Below, piece by piece: positions 45,349-54,960 of a DNA stretch of 64,000 bases (position 1 is the stretch's first letter; every line of letters begins with the position of its first letter). The DNA is from Fidelibacterota bacterium. Lineage in GTDB: Bacteria; Fidelibacterota; Marinisomatia; SCGC-AAA003-L08; JACNLC01. Under the pieces are notes generated by a model. It was not told where the DNA came from. It made no database searches and was given only the letters and a program-made list of their open reading frames with translations. The position numbers and the translations under genes are program-made. The stretch spans positions 31,234 through 95,233 of the forward strand of contig JABMOW010000089.1 of the NCBI GenBank assembly GCA_013204025.1, given 5' to 3'.

Positions 45349-46464
45349 ATGATTATAGGTATTCCCAAGGAAATAAAAAATCATGAGAACCGCGTTTCCA
45401 TGATTCCTTTTGCTGTCGAGGCACTCTGTAAAGAGGGACATATTGTAAATGTAGAAACCGCTGCCGGCCTTGGCAGCGGTTTCTCAGACGAGGATTATTT
45501 AAAAGCCGGAGCTAATATACTTTCCTCGGCTGCAGAAGTGTTTAAATCTGCTGAAATGATTGTAAAAGTAAAAGAACCACAGCCTTCTGAAATTCAGATG
45601 ATTAGTGAAGATCAAATCATATTTACATATTTTCATTTCGCAGCTGATGAGCAATTGACTAAGGGCATAATAGATACTAGATCTATTGCCATTGCTTATG
45701 AGACAGTACAATCCAGTAATGGTAGTTTGCCATTGCTAATTCCCATGAGTGAAGTTGCAGGAAGAATGGCTGTGCAAGAAGGCGCGAAGTGCCTTGAGGA
45801 AAACATGGGTGGGAAGGGACTGCTGATAAGTGGGGTTCCGGGAGTTGCACCCGCTGTAGTTACCATCCTTGGTGGCGGGATTGTGGGCATGAATGCAGCA
45901 AAACTCGCAGCTGGACTTGGCGCTCAGGTGTATATTTTAGACGTGAGCCCAAGCCGACTGAAATACTTGAGTGAAATTATGCCTCCCAATGTGATAACGC
46001 TTTATTCCAATTCAATGAACCTGAAAGAATTGCTACCCAGAACAGATTTGGTCATTGGAGCAGTACTCATCGTTGGTGCAAAGGCTCCAAGACTGATTAC
46101 ACGAGGCATGTTAAAAGATATGCAACCTGGCTCCGTAATTGTAGATGTTGCTGTGGATCAGGGTGGTTGTATTGAAACTTGTCGTCCGACAACTCACGCA
46201 CAACCTACTTTTGTTATAGATGACATTGTTCACTATTGTGTCGCAAATATGCCCGGAGCGGTACCATATACATCAACTCTGGCATTAACTAATGTGACCT
46301 TCCCTTACATATCCAAAATAGCAAATCAAGGGTGTATCAATTTTTTAAAGAACGATCTTGAATTTCGCTCTGGTTTAAATGTATTTAAGGGAAAAGTGAC
46401 ACACAAGGGTGTTGCCGAAGCATTTGATCTAAAATACTACGATCCATTATCGCTTTTAAATTAA
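45349..46464 (+). CDS. ald: Alanine dehydrogenase
   Basis: Ald interconverts L-alanine and pyruvate with NAD. The 371 residues show the N-terminal GIPKEIKNHENRVSMIP (substrate-binding Arg), KVKEPQ, and the NAD motif ILGGGIVGMNAAKLAAGLGA, followed by DQGGCIETCRPTTH. AGAGGAGAG precedes the ATG. A hairpin-like GC repeat at about 45459-45481 falls inside coding sequence and is not a terminator. Confidence 0.96.
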   Translation: MIIGIPKEIKNHENRVSMIPFAVEALCKEGHIVNVETAAGLGSGFSDEDYLKAGANILSSAAEVFKSAEMIVKVKEPQPSEIQMISEDQIIFTYFHFAADEQLTKGIIDTRSIAIAYETVQSSNGSLPLLIPMSEVAGRMAVQEGAKCLEENMGGKGLLISGVPGVAPAVVTILGGGIVGMNAAKLAAGLGAQVYILDVSPSRLKYLSEIMPPNVITLYSNSMNLKELLPRTDLVIGAVLIVGAKAPRLITRGMLKDMQPGSVIVDVAVDQGGCIETCRPTTHAQPTFVIDDIVHYCVANMPGAVPYTSTLALTNVTFPYISKIANQGCINFLKNDLEFRSGLNVFKGKVTHKGVAEAFDLKYYDPLSLLN

Positions 46465-46473
46465 GTTATAACA

Positions 46474-47220
46474 TTGCAAATACCTTCTCTGGCATATCAT
46501 CGAATATGTTCTGGTTTTCAAATCGGTCTGAACGGAATTCCACCATCTCGTTTTAAATCGCATATTTCCGGTTTGGCAAAACTTGGTTTGCAAGGTAAAA
46601 CCACATTTGACAGACTTGACTCTAACAGTGTTTTGATTACTTTTGATGATGGCTATGAGTGTGTTTACGATTTTGCATATCCCATATGTGAGAATTATAA
46701 TTTCAAAGGGATTGTTTTCGCAATTACTGATTATACTGGAAAAACTAATTCGTGGGATATCAATTTCAAATTTAATCAACACAAACACCTTAATGCTCAA
46801 ATGCTAAAAACTCTCTCTGATAACGGTTGGGAAATTGCCAGCCATGGTTGTCACCACAAGTCCTATTCCGGGTTAAAGTACAGCGAGGTTTATGCTGATA
46901 TGGCAATCTCTAAAGAAATATTGGAGCAACTAACAGGAAAACCAGTACAGAGCTTCACAACCCCCTTTAATATGATGGTACCGATTGTTTTTCCGATCGC
47001 TGAAGAATTGGGGTACAAAAATATATTTGTACAAAAATCCATTTCGAATGTCAAATACAATACGCCATTAGAAGTGTATGAACGAAGATTCGTCTACAGT
47101 ATGGACAAGTTCAAGACGATATTAAAAAAAATAGAGAATTCTTCCAGGTTAGAATTGTATAAGGAAAATTTTATCCATTTCTGTTCCACGGCCACTATTG
47201 GAGCCAAAGAATTTATTTGA
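46474..47220 (+). CDS. Polysaccharide deacetylase family protein
   Basis: The 248-residue protein has a NodB-type fold with LITFDDGYECVYDFA, FKGIVFAITDY and WEIASHGCHHKSY (HxxxxH). No signal peptide is evident from the TTG start at 46474, so it may be cytoplasmic or use an unrecognised start. It begins 9 bases after ald. Only about 200 residues of the fold are visible, and sugar substrate is unknown. Confidence 0.82.
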   Translation: MQIPSLAYHRICSGFQIGLNGIPPSRFKSHISGLAKLGLQGKTTFDRLDSNSVLITFDDGYECVYDFAYPICENYNFKGIVFAITDYTGKTNSWDINFKFNQHKHLNAQMLKTLSDNGWEIASHGCHHKSYSGLKYSEVYADMAISKEILEQLTGKPVQSFTTPFNMMVPIVFPIAEELGYKNIFVQKSISNVKYNTPLEVYERRFVYSMDKFKTILKKIENSSRLELYKENFIHFCSTATIGAKEFI

Positions 47221-47276
47221 TTTTATAAATTTATCATTATAATTTAAAGTTATACTTTAACTACCGATTTAATAAA

Positions 47277-47663
47277 ATGCCAGACACAGAAAGTAAATTA
47301 TACTATTCAATCAGCGAAGTCAGTAAGATTGTCGAACTGGAGCAATATGTTCTTCGTTATTGGGAAACTGAGTTTACTCATTTAAAACCCAAGAAAAATC
47401 GTGCTGGTAATCGTGTTTACAAATCATCCGATATTGAATTAATTAAGAAGATTAAAAATCTTTTATATGATAAAAAATTTACGATTGCAGGGGCAATTCA
47501 ATTTTTAAAAGATGAAGCCAAATCACCTGTTAAGATTGAAAAAAATACTGATCCACAATCTACAAACTCTGCAATAGATCAAAAGGTATTACTGGACTTG
47601 AAAAAAGGTCTAGATGATTTACTGGATGAAGTAAGGGATGCAAAAAAAGATGGTGGTCTTTAG
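47277..47663 (+). CDS. MerR family transcriptional regulator
   Basis: The 128-residue protein opens with a winged helix of MerR type (YYSISEVSKIVELEQYVLRYWE, then NRAGNRVYKSSDIELIKKIKNLL) and has a short coiled C terminus. The helix-turn-helix reads like the single-domain MerR members often labelled by FCB genomes near translation genes. No effector Cys motif is present, so no metal sensing is suggested. Target unknown. Confidence 0.88.
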   Translation: MPDTESKLYYSISEVSKIVELEQYVLRYWETEFTHLKPKKNRAGNRVYKSSDIELIKKIKNLLYDKKFTIAGAIQFLKDEAKSPVKIEKNTDPQSTNSAIDQKVLLDLKKGLDDLLDEVRDAKKDGGL

Positions 47664-47724
47664 TCAAAGATAAGGTCCAATTTTAATTTTATTCGTATTC
47701 GGTAAAGGATGTAATTTTACTTAT

Positions 47725-47801
47725 CGGGGCGTGGCGTAGTCCGGTAGCGCACCTGACTGGGGGTCAGGGGGTCGATGGTTCAAATCCATTCGCTCCGACC
47801 A
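47725..47801 (+). tRNA. tRNA-Pro (anticodon GGG)
   Basis: Acceptor CGGGGCG/CGCTCCG, anticodon stem CCTGA/TCAGG with loop CTGGGGG, T loop TTCAAAT. The CCA end is encoded, unlike the other tRNAs in the window. Confidence 0.95.
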
Positions 47802-47803
47802 TT

Positions 47804-47842
47804 AATCCTCAACGGAATCTCTGTTGAGGATTATTTATTTAT
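47804..47842 (+). terminator. Rho-independent terminator after tRNA-Pro
   Basis: AATCCTCAAC/GTTGAGGATT stem, nine-base loop, then ATTTATTTAT. Confidence 0.8.
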
Positions 47843-47912
47843 GGCTGTTATCTCTCTGTTTGAGAAGTTATAGCTTGGATTATCACATGAAATTAATTAA
47901 ATCGAGTTTAAC

Positions 47913-49712
47913 ATGCTTTTGAGTACCATAGATTGGGTTATTATTTTTTCATATTTCCTTGTAACTATTTCCATCGGACTTATATTTTCGAGGAAAGCAG
48001 GGAAAAATACTTCAGAATACTTTTTGTCAGGACGAAATATGCCTTGGTGGCTTCTAGGTGTATCTATGGTAGCTACCACTTTTTCAGCCGACACACCTAA
48101 TCTGGTTACGGATATTGTTCGGCAAAACGGCGTTTATGGAAATTGGGTGTGGTGGGGGTTTCTACTTACGGGTATGTTGACAGTCTTTGTCTTTGCTAAA
48201 TTGTGGAGAAGATCTTCTGTATTGACCGACCTGGAATTTTATGAAATCAGATATTCAGGCAAACCTGCAGCATTTTTGAGAGGTTTTCGAGCTGTCTATC
48301 TTGGTTTATTCCTGAACGTGATGATCATGGCCACGGTGTCATTAGCATTTATTAAAATCTGTGGGGTTATCCTGGAATGGTCACCAATTCAATCTCTTTT
48401 GATTATTTCACTGATCACTGTTATTTATAGCAGCATTGGTGGATTAAAAGGCGTGATCATTACTGATTTTTTCCAATTCATTATCGCTATGGTCGGTTCT
48501 CTGGCTGCAGCGATAATTGCCATTAATCTACCTGAAGTCGGAGGGTTAGAATCACTTTTAAACCATCCAAATGTTCTTCCTAAACTAGATTTATTTCCTG
48601 ACCTTTCCGATAAAAGTTCTTTATTGTATCTTTTAATAATTCCGTTGACCATTCAATGGTGGAGTGTTTGGTACCCAGGCGCTGAACCTGGAGGTGGGGG
48701 TTATATCGCTCAAAGAATGCTCTCCGCGAAAAACGAAAACCAAGCCGTGTCTGCCACTCTGCTATTTAATGTGGTTCACTACGCCATCCGTCCTTGGCCG
48801 TGGATATTGGTAGGGCTGGCTTCGTTAGTGATCTATCCTGATATTGCATCACTTCAAACTGCTTTCCCTCACATTGATCCCAGTGTTGTGAAAAATGACT
48901 TAGCATATCCTGCCATGTTAACATTTTTACCCAAAGGATTGCTTGGAGTTGTTCTCGCATCGCTAATCGCAGCTTTTATGTCCACAATATCCACCCATTT
49001 AAATTGGGGAGCCTCTTATATTGTTCATGATATTTATGGAAGATTTATCAACCCCTCTGCTGGTGAGAAACGAAAGGTGCTGATTGGACGAATAGTCACA
49101 GTATTCTTGATGATTTTCGCAGGGATTCTTGCGCTATTTCTGGAAAATGCGCTTCAGGCGTTCCATATTTTAATTATGGTTGGTGCCGGCACTGGATTGA
49201 TTTTTATCCTCAGATGGTTTTGGTGGAGGATAAATGCATTCAGTGAAATTTCAGCAATGATTATTTCTTTTACCGTCGCAATTTATTTTAATATGATACA
49301 TGTAAGGTTAGGCTTCACTGAAATTTCACCTCCCATATCCATGGTACTCGGTGTAGGTATAACGACTCTTTTATGGATAATGATCACATTTGTTACACCA
49401 AAAACTGCTATTTCAACCTTAGTTGAATTTTATAAAAAGACGACTCCAGGAGGCCCCGGGTGGAAACCTGTTTTGAGATATGCCGGACAAAATAATATTC
49501 ATTTGCCTGCGCCGGATTCGAAAAACGGAATCATCGGCGGGCTTTTAAATATGTTATTTGGAAGTCTCGCAGTTTTCTCGATTTTGTTTAGTACCGGATA
49601 TTGGATTTATGGAGAAGTAATTCAAGCATTAATTATGACCACAATCGCTGTTTTATCAGGTGTACTATTATATCGGAATTGGCAAAAACACAATTTGAAT
49701 TCAGAGAAATGA
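47913..49712 (+). CDS. Sodium:solute symporter family protein
   Basis: The 599-residue membrane protein belongs to the SSS family. It starts with a signal-less helix and has about 13 helices. SSS signatures include SEYFLSGRNMPWWLLGVSMVATTFSADTP and the APGAEPGG-like WYPGAEPGGGGYIAQRML. The substrate cannot be told; the extended C terminus fits sugar or amino-acid transporters of this family. No co-transported enzyme gene is adjacent. Confidence 0.9.
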   Translation: MLLSTIDWVIIFSYFLVTISIGLIFSRKAGKNTSEYFLSGRNMPWWLLGVSMVATTFSADTPNLVTDIVRQNGVYGNWVWWGFLLTGMLTVFVFAKLWRRSSVLTDLEFYEIRYSGKPAAFLRGFRAVYLGLFLNVMIMATVSLAFIKICGVILEWSPIQSLLIISLITVIYSSIGGLKGVIITDFFQFIIAMVGSLAAAIIAINLPEVGGLESLLNHPNVLPKLDLFPDLSDKSSLLYLLIIPLTIQWWSVWYPGAEPGGGGYIAQRMLSAKNENQAVSATLLFNVVHYAIRPWPWILVGLASLVIYPDIASLQTAFPHIDPSVVKNDLAYPAMLTFLPKGLLGVVLASLIAAFMSTISTHLNWGASYIVHDIYGRFINPSAGEKRKVLIGRIVTVFLMIFAGILALFLENALQAFHILIMVGAGTGLIFILRWFWWRINAFSEISAMIISFTVAIYFNMIHVRLGFTEISPPISMVLGVGITTLLWIMITFVTPKTAISTLVEFYKKTTPGGPGWKPVLRYAGQNNIHLPAPDSKNGIIGGLLNMLFGSLAVFSILFSTGYWIYGEVIQALIMTTIAVLSGVLLYRNWQKHNLNSEK

Positions 49713-49725
49713 TTTACGTTTCGAT

Positions 49726-50397
49726 ATGAGGGATGCATTGAACTACGTTGTAATAATCCCTGCATTTAATGCAGATAAGACAATTCAATGTTTGATAGAT
49801 CAAATTTTTGCAATTACGGATATTCCAGTTATCATTATCGATGATGGATCTAATTTTCCGGTGAAAAATATCATTACTCACCCAAACTGCACTGTTCACA
49901 GAATCGATAATAATATGGGGAAGGGAAACGCACTACAGATTGGTTTCGCCTTGGCGAATACAGCCGGATATACTCATGCTATTACTTTGGATGCAGATCT
50001 CCAGCATCCTGTAAAACATCTTCCTGAATTCATGGAAATCGATAAAACTGTAGATTTGGTGGTTGGCACTCGACAATTTGACAAATCAATGCCGTTACAC
50101 CGAAGATTATCCAATTATTTAACATCTATTATCGTTTCAAAGATTTGCGGTAGCACATTTTCAGATTCACAATGCGGTTACAGACGGTATAAGCTGGGAT
50201 CAATTTCAGACCTTACTTTTCAAGAGATGGGATTCATGTTTGAAAGCGAGATTTTAATTGAAATGTTTAAAAACAATCTTGCTCAACACGTTGAAATCCC
50301 CATTGAAACCGTATACGATAATGAAAAAAGTCATATTAGCAATGTTGGCGACACCATAAAATTTATTCAACTAATTATTAGAAGTATGTTCAAATGA
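49726..50397 (+). CDS. Glycosyltransferase family 2
   Basis: The 223-residue protein is a soluble GT-A enzyme of the DPM1/DPG synthase style. It has IIPAFNADKTI, IIIDDGS, GKGNALQIGFALA, TLDADLQHP (DXD) and FSDSQCGYRRYK. It lacks a membrane anchor. It overlaps the YqaA gene by 4 bases, so the pair are co-expressed at the membrane. Sugar and acceptor are unknown. Confidence 0.88.
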   Translation: MRDALNYVVIIPAFNADKTIQCLIDQIFAITDIPVIIIDDGSNFPVKNIITHPNCTVHRIDNNMGKGNALQIGFALANTAGYTHAITLDADLQHPVKHLPEFMEIDKTVDLVVGTRQFDKSMPLHRRLSNYLTSIIVSKICGSTFSDSQCGYRRYKLGSISDLTFQEMGFMFESEILIEMFKNNLAQHVEIPIETVYDNEKSHISNVGDTIKFIQLIIRSMFK

Positions 50398-51008
50398 AAT
50401 TTTTGAGATCATTATATGATTGGGTTTTAGAATTATCGAATCATAAATCAGGGCCATTGGCTCTTTTTATGTTGGCAATGGCTGAATCCATATTTTTCCC
50501 GATTCCACCTGATGTGCTGTTAATTGCCTTGGCTATTGGATCAAGGCGGAAGGCATTCCTATTCGGATTCTTATGTGTTTTAGGATCTATCATAGGTGCA
50601 GTGATTGGATACCTGATTGGCTATCATGCATGGTGGAGTACCGCTGGTAATTATTCAACATTTGCGATGTTTTTCTTCGATCACATTCCCGGTTTTACAC
50701 ATGCTAGTTTTACACGGATAAGTGAACTTTATAACCAATATAATTTTTATATCATTTTCACCGCAGGATTTACTCCTTTGCCATATAAAGTATTTACCTT
50801 GACGGCAGGGGCATACGCGATCAATTTTCCTTTGTTTATCATCGCATCCATTGTGAGCAGAAGTACTCGTTTTTTACTCATCGCTGCACTAATTTGGAAG
50901 TTTGGATCTCCAATTAAAGCTATTATTGATAAGTATTTTAATATAGTCGCCATCATATTTACGGTATTGCTTATCGGTAGTTTTGTAGTTTTAAAATATC
51001 TTTTATAA
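50394..51008 (+). CDS. YqaA/DedA family membrane protein
   Basis: The 204-residue protein has about four to five helices and the VTT/DedA-type motif FFPIPPDVLLIALAIG and FTPLPYKVFTLTAGA. YqaA-type members resemble DedA lipid transporters. The start overlaps the glycosyltransferase stop. Confidence 0.85.
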   Translation: MKFLRSLYDWVLELSNHKSGPLALFMLAMAESIFFPIPPDVLLIALAIGSRRKAFLFGFLCVLGSIIGAVIGYLIGYHAWWSTAGNYSTFAMFFFDHIPGFTHASFTRISELYNQYNFYIIFTAGFTPLPYKVFTLTAGAYAINFPLFIIASIVSRSTRFLLIAALIWKFGSPIKAIIDKYFNIVAIIFTVLLIGSFVVLKYLL

Positions 51009-51080
51009 TGAGTGTATTATTGAGTGGTTGCATGGGGAGCATTTTTTCTAAATTTATGCCTTCAAATTTGTAAATATATT

Positions 51081-51155
51081 CGGGGCGTAGCGCAGCCCGG
51101 TTAGCGCGCGTCGTTCGGAACGACGAGGTCGATGGTTCAAATCCATTCGCCCCGA
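51081..51155 (+). tRNA. tRNA-Pro (anticodon CGG)
   Basis: Acceptor CGGGGCG/CGCCCCG, anticodon stem CGTCG/CGACG around loop TTCGGAA and T loop TTCAAAT. The body closely resembles the tRNA-Pro(GGG) at 47725, but CCA is not encoded (the end reads ACAA). Confidence 0.95.
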
Positions 51156-51247
51156 CAATATTACAGCTTTGTTTGACTCAAATTGCTCAATTACCTATCC
51201 ACAGTAATATTATATTGCTTATTTCAATTGATGAACCAGGAAAAATA

Positions 51248-53650
51248 ATGACAAACTATGATTTTAAAGCGATTGAGAAGAAATGGCAGCATTATTGGAA
51301 TGTAAATCGCTGTCATGAACCTGATATGGCTCAATCAGAAAATAAATTTTATAATCTGACCATGTTCAGTTATCCGTCCGGCGACAGATTACATGTTGGC
51401 CATTGGTACAATTTTGCCCCTGCGGATACTTTTGCCCGATTTAAAAAGATGTGCGGATATAATGTTTTCCAGCCTCAGGGATTTGATGCTTTCGGACTCC
51501 CAGCTGAAAATTATGCTATTAAACATGGAATTCATCCTGCAATCAGTACCCGCCAGAACATCTCGCGAATGAAGGAACAACTGATAGAGATGGGTGCGAT
51601 GTTTGATTGGCGAAATGAAATCAATACAAGCTCTCCGGAATATTACAAATGGACCCAGTGGTTATTCTTGAAACTCATGGAAATGGGACTCGCATATCAA
51701 AAAAAATCACCGGTAAACTGGTGTCCCAGCTGTAGCACGGTATTAGCAAATGAACAGGTCAACAATGGAGAATGCGATCGGTGCCATTCCCAGGTGACCA
51801 AAAGACTCCTGAAACAATGGTTTTTTAAAATTACTGAATATGCTGAAGAACTACTGACTTGTCTTGATAGCCTTAATTGGCCTGAAAAAACAAAACATAT
51901 GCAACGGAACTGGATTGGCAAGAGTATTGGATCCTCAATTCAATTTTCTGTCGTTGGACATTCTGAAGTAATTGAAGTGTTCACGACCAGATCTGATACT
52001 ATTTTTGGTGCAACTTATATGGTTTTAGCTCCCGAACATCCATTTGTTAATTCTATCACAACTACAAACTGTTTGTCCAAAGTTACTGAATATGTTGAAA
52101 GTACTAAAAAGCTATCCGAAATTGATCGAACCTCATCAGACCGAGACAAATCAGGTGTGTTTACTGGCGCATATGCGATTAATCCACTGACACAACAGGA
52201 AATCCCCATATGGATAAGCGATTATGTCGTTGCATCTTACGGAACAGGTGCTATCATGGCAGTCCCATCCGGTGATGAAAGAGATTTCCAATTTGCCACG
52301 AAGTTTAACCTGCCTATAATAGAGGTGGTTTCTGCTGATGGTGAAATCCATGGTAACGATCAATGCTTTAGTGATTATGGAATTGTCATAAACTCGGAAA
52401 AATATAATGGAATGACGTCAGAGGCTGCAAAAATATCAGTTGATGACTTTTTAGAATCAAAAGGTATCGGTGGGGCAAAAGTCCAATACAAATTGCATGA
52501 TTGGCTCATAAGCCGTCAGCGATATTGGGGTGCACCAATACCGATTATACACTGTGACGATTGCGGAATTGTACCCGTTCCATTTGATCAGATACCCGTT
52601 TTATTACCCGATGATATCAATCTGGCTAAAACCTATGGGCAGGATATTTCACCCCTGGCGACTCACGATAATTTCATCAATGCAAATTGTCCGGTCTGTA
52701 ATAAACCTGCAAAGCGGGATGCGGATACGATGGATACCTTTGTATGTTCATCCTGGTATTACTTAAGATATCCTGATTCACATTTCGATGATGGTCCGTT
52801 TAATCCGGACAAGACAGCATGGCTACCGATTGATCAATATATCGGAGGTGCTGAACATGCAACGATGCATTTATTATATGCCCGTTTTATCACAAAAGCG
52901 TTGAGAGATGGGGGATATCTGAACTTCGATGAGCCTTTTTCTAATTTATTCCATCAAGGTACAATTACACGGGACGGTGCCAAGATGTCTAAATCGAAAG
53001 GAAATACCGTTTCTCCTGATACTTATATTGAAAAATGTGGTGCCGATGTTTTCAGGTCGTATTTGATGTTCATGGGGCCATTTGATGAAGGCGGTGATTG
53101 GACGGATACAGGTATTGTAGGCATTGAAAGGTTTATCCAGAAAAGTTGGAAGCTATGCCAAAAGGAACTTAATTCAAGTGAATCGGCGAAAGATCTTTAC
53201 ATTCTTCATACCACAATAAAATCTGTAACGTCTGATTTGGAAAGTAAAAAATTCAACACAGCGCTAAGCCGACTAATGGAATTTGTGAATTATTTCGTTG
53301 CTAAAAATACAATATCAAAAAATATTCGTGATCAATTTGTCCAGCTTCTTGCACCATTTATGCCACATGCGGCTGAAGAATTATGGGAAATGTTTGGAAA
53401 CAAGAATAGCATTTTTAATTCTAACTGGCCGAAGTGCAATGAACAATTTACAATCGAGTCAATGATTGAAATTGCAATACAGGTAAATGGTAAGTTGCGT
53501 GGGTCTATAGAAATCGATAAAAATATCTCAAAAGAAGCTTTACTCCAACGTGTGAAGGAACTTGAGAATATCCATAAATTTATTTCGGGTAAGGAAATAG
53601 TAAAAGAAATCTTTGTACCAGGCAGACTAGTCAATATTGTCATTAAGTAG
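51248..53650 (+). CDS. leuS: Leucyl-tRNA synthetase
   Basis: LeuRS charges tRNA-Leu. The 800-residue protein shows the class I motif HVGHWYNF (HIGH, about 46), a zinc-binding CPSCS...CDRCHS, the editing domain around ATYMVLAPEHP, and KMSKSKGNTV. The frame is open from 51173 (inside the region after the tRNA), but ATG 51248 follows an AGGAAAAATA site and starts with the conserved YDFKAIEKKWQ. Confidence 0.96.
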   Translation: MTNYDFKAIEKKWQHYWNVNRCHEPDMAQSENKFYNLTMFSYPSGDRLHVGHWYNFAPADTFARFKKMCGYNVFQPQGFDAFGLPAENYAIKHGIHPAISTRQNISRMKEQLIEMGAMFDWRNEINTSSPEYYKWTQWLFLKLMEMGLAYQKKSPVNWCPSCSTVLANEQVNNGECDRCHSQVTKRLLKQWFFKITEYAEELLTCLDSLNWPEKTKHMQRNWIGKSIGSSIQFSVVGHSEVIEVFTTRSDTIFGATYMVLAPEHPFVNSITTTNCLSKVTEYVESTKKLSEIDRTSSDRDKSGVFTGAYAINPLTQQEIPIWISDYVVASYGTGAIMAVPSGDERDFQFATKFNLPIIEVVSADGEIHGNDQCFSDYGIVINSEKYNGMTSEAAKISVDDFLESKGIGGAKVQYKLHDWLISRQRYWGAPIPIIHCDDCGIVPVPFDQIPVLLPDDINLAKTYGQDISPLATHDNFINANCPVCNKPAKRDADTMDTFVCSSWYYLRYPDSHFDDGPFNPDKTAWLPIDQYIGGAEHATMHLLYARFITKALRDGGYLNFDEPFSNLFHQGTITRDGAKMSKSKGNTVSPDTYIEKCGADVFRSYLMFMGPFDEGGDWTDTGIVGIERFIQKSWKLCQKELNSSESAKDLYILHTTIKSVTSDLESKKFNTALSRLMEFVNYFVAKNTISKNIRDQFVQLLAPFMPHAAEELWEMFGNKNSIFNSNWPKCNEQFTIESMIEIAIQVNGKLRGSIEIDKNISKEALLQRVKELENIHKFISGKEIVKEIFVPGRLVNIVIK

Positions 53651-53840
53651 AATTTGTCATCACTCCAGTGTTTATATCATATTGACTGGTTGTAATTTCG
53701 GATTACTGTGAAATAATTCTAACGATCCTAAATACTAATTTCTGAATAAGTTCTATAATTTTACCATAATCGGTAGGCGATACGGGATTGAAAAGAGTTG
53801 TGTTGTACGCCGTATTTCATTCCATATTCACCCCGCATAC
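53651..53840. other. No clear gene, left edge of accessory island
   Basis: On the minus strand a 25-codon frame (ATG about 53833, ending RIAYRLW at 53761) has an outer-membrane-barrel-like aromatic end. It may be a relic of a longer gene or chance; nothing else is visible. Confidence 0.3.
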
Positions 53841-54278
53841 TCACCTAGCATTCGAGATCACACTGTGACAAGTGAAATACCTCAAACAGAACCCAAGATC
53901 ACCCATATCATCAATTACATCTATTTCGTACAATCCCTCAAGGCTAATTAGTTCAAGACCGCCAACGCCAAAGGAGCGTCCAGGATTACGACGTTTGTTT
54001 GTCTTTCTTCGGGAAAGAGTGGGGGAGCCTGCCATAAAAGTCCTACGTGCTGCATCAATAACCGGTACAATGCCAGTTACATCGATATTTCCGGCTTGCG
54101 CCTGTTCAACCAGAACGTCAGCCAAAGCGTTTAGCGCATCTCTAAGCGGTAATTTAGCAGGGAGAGAGTTTATCTCCGTTATCGCTGCCTGAAGCACTAA
54201 AACGGTTGTTTTGCCTGCATGAATCAGTTTTGTCAATATCGCAACCACTACTTGTAAAAATTTGTATCTTGATACCAT
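53841..54278 (-). CDS. Hypothetical protein coupled to transglutaminase-like gene
   Basis: The 145-residue protein has a hydrophobic N-terminal stretch (about 6-32) and an Arg/Lys-rich middle (SRRKTNKRRNPGRS). No domain is recognised. Its ATG overlaps the upstream stop as TAATG, so the two are translationally coupled. Higher GC and the neighbour's type suggest a phage structural or assembly gene. The reverse strand also holds an open frame here, judged to be its shadow. Confidence 0.55.
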   Translation of the reverse strand: MVSRYKFLQVVVAILTKLIHAGKTTVLVLQAAITEINSLPAKLPLRDALNALADVLVEQAQAGNIDVTGIVPVIDAARRTFMAGSPTLSRRKTNKRRNPGRSFGVGGLELISLEGLYEIDVIDDMGDLGFCLRYFTCHSVISNAR

Positions 54279-54769
54279 TATGCTACCTTTGAAAATATTT
54301 GTTCACGATCTGCTTCCGGATAACGCCATCCGATTACATGAATATTTTTGTTGTATGTTGGATCGAAATTGATCCACTGTTCATCTTCATAGAATTGTAA
54401 AAGAACATGGTTGAATCGGTCATTTTTAACCGCCTGAACCATGAACCGGGATTCGATACCGATCACCTTCAACATTGCCATTGCCAAAACCACTTTACCG
54501 TCACAATCCTCATAACCTTTCTGGATTGTCACCCAGGGTGAAGAAAGCTGTTCGGTTCCTTTTGGATCACGTTCATATTTTATTTTTGTTTTGACGAATT
54601 CGAATATTCTGGATACCGGATCACCGGTGTTTGTGAGGCGTTCTGTGAAGGATATTACACGCGGATCATTGGCTCCGTTAATTGCCAATCGGAGCATTTC
54701 TCTAAGGGTTGTTCCGACATCTTTATCAGAGTTTGTAATAATTCCGTGTGATATGCGTTTGATTTCCAC
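54278..54769 (-). CDS. Transglutaminase-like cysteine peptidase-fold protein, phage type
   Basis: The 163-residue protein shows the Cys-His-Asp triad: Cys89 in YEDCDGK, His121 in FNHVLL and Asp136 in NFDPTYN. This small layout is common in phage and prophage proteins. It has no signal peptide. The gene is coupled to the downstream 145-residue gene and oriented against leuS and the SIR2-like gene. Confidence 0.72.
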   Translation of the reverse strand: MEIKRISHGIITNSDKDVGTTLREMLRLAINGANDPRVISFTERLTNTGDPVSRIFEFVKTKIKYERDPKGTEQLSSPWVTIQKGYEDCDGKVVLAMAMLKVIGIESRFMVQAVKNDRFNHVLLQFYEDEQWINFDPTYNKNIHVIGWRYPEADREQIFSKVA

Positions 54770-54960
54770 GGCAAAATGTAGGTATGTTCATATTTGCCGA
54801 CCTTGCCGACGTTGCCGAGCAGTTTATATGTATTAAATTATGAGGAAGTAATATTGAACAATTGTTAGTTGTGGCTTAAATAATATAATAATTCTAAAAA
54901 TGGGAAATGTAAAAATGATAATCTCAAATTTAATATTAACTACAACGATTGAGCTGTTCA

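Noticed and set aside
45459..45481. GC-rich inverted repeat
   Set aside because: It lies inside ald coding sequence in a conserved protein region and has no T tract, so it is not a terminator.
53872..54192. 106-codon plus-strand frame in the island
   Set aside because: Opposite the 145-residue minus-strand gene, which has a coupled TAATG start; the plus-strand product has no protein-like features.
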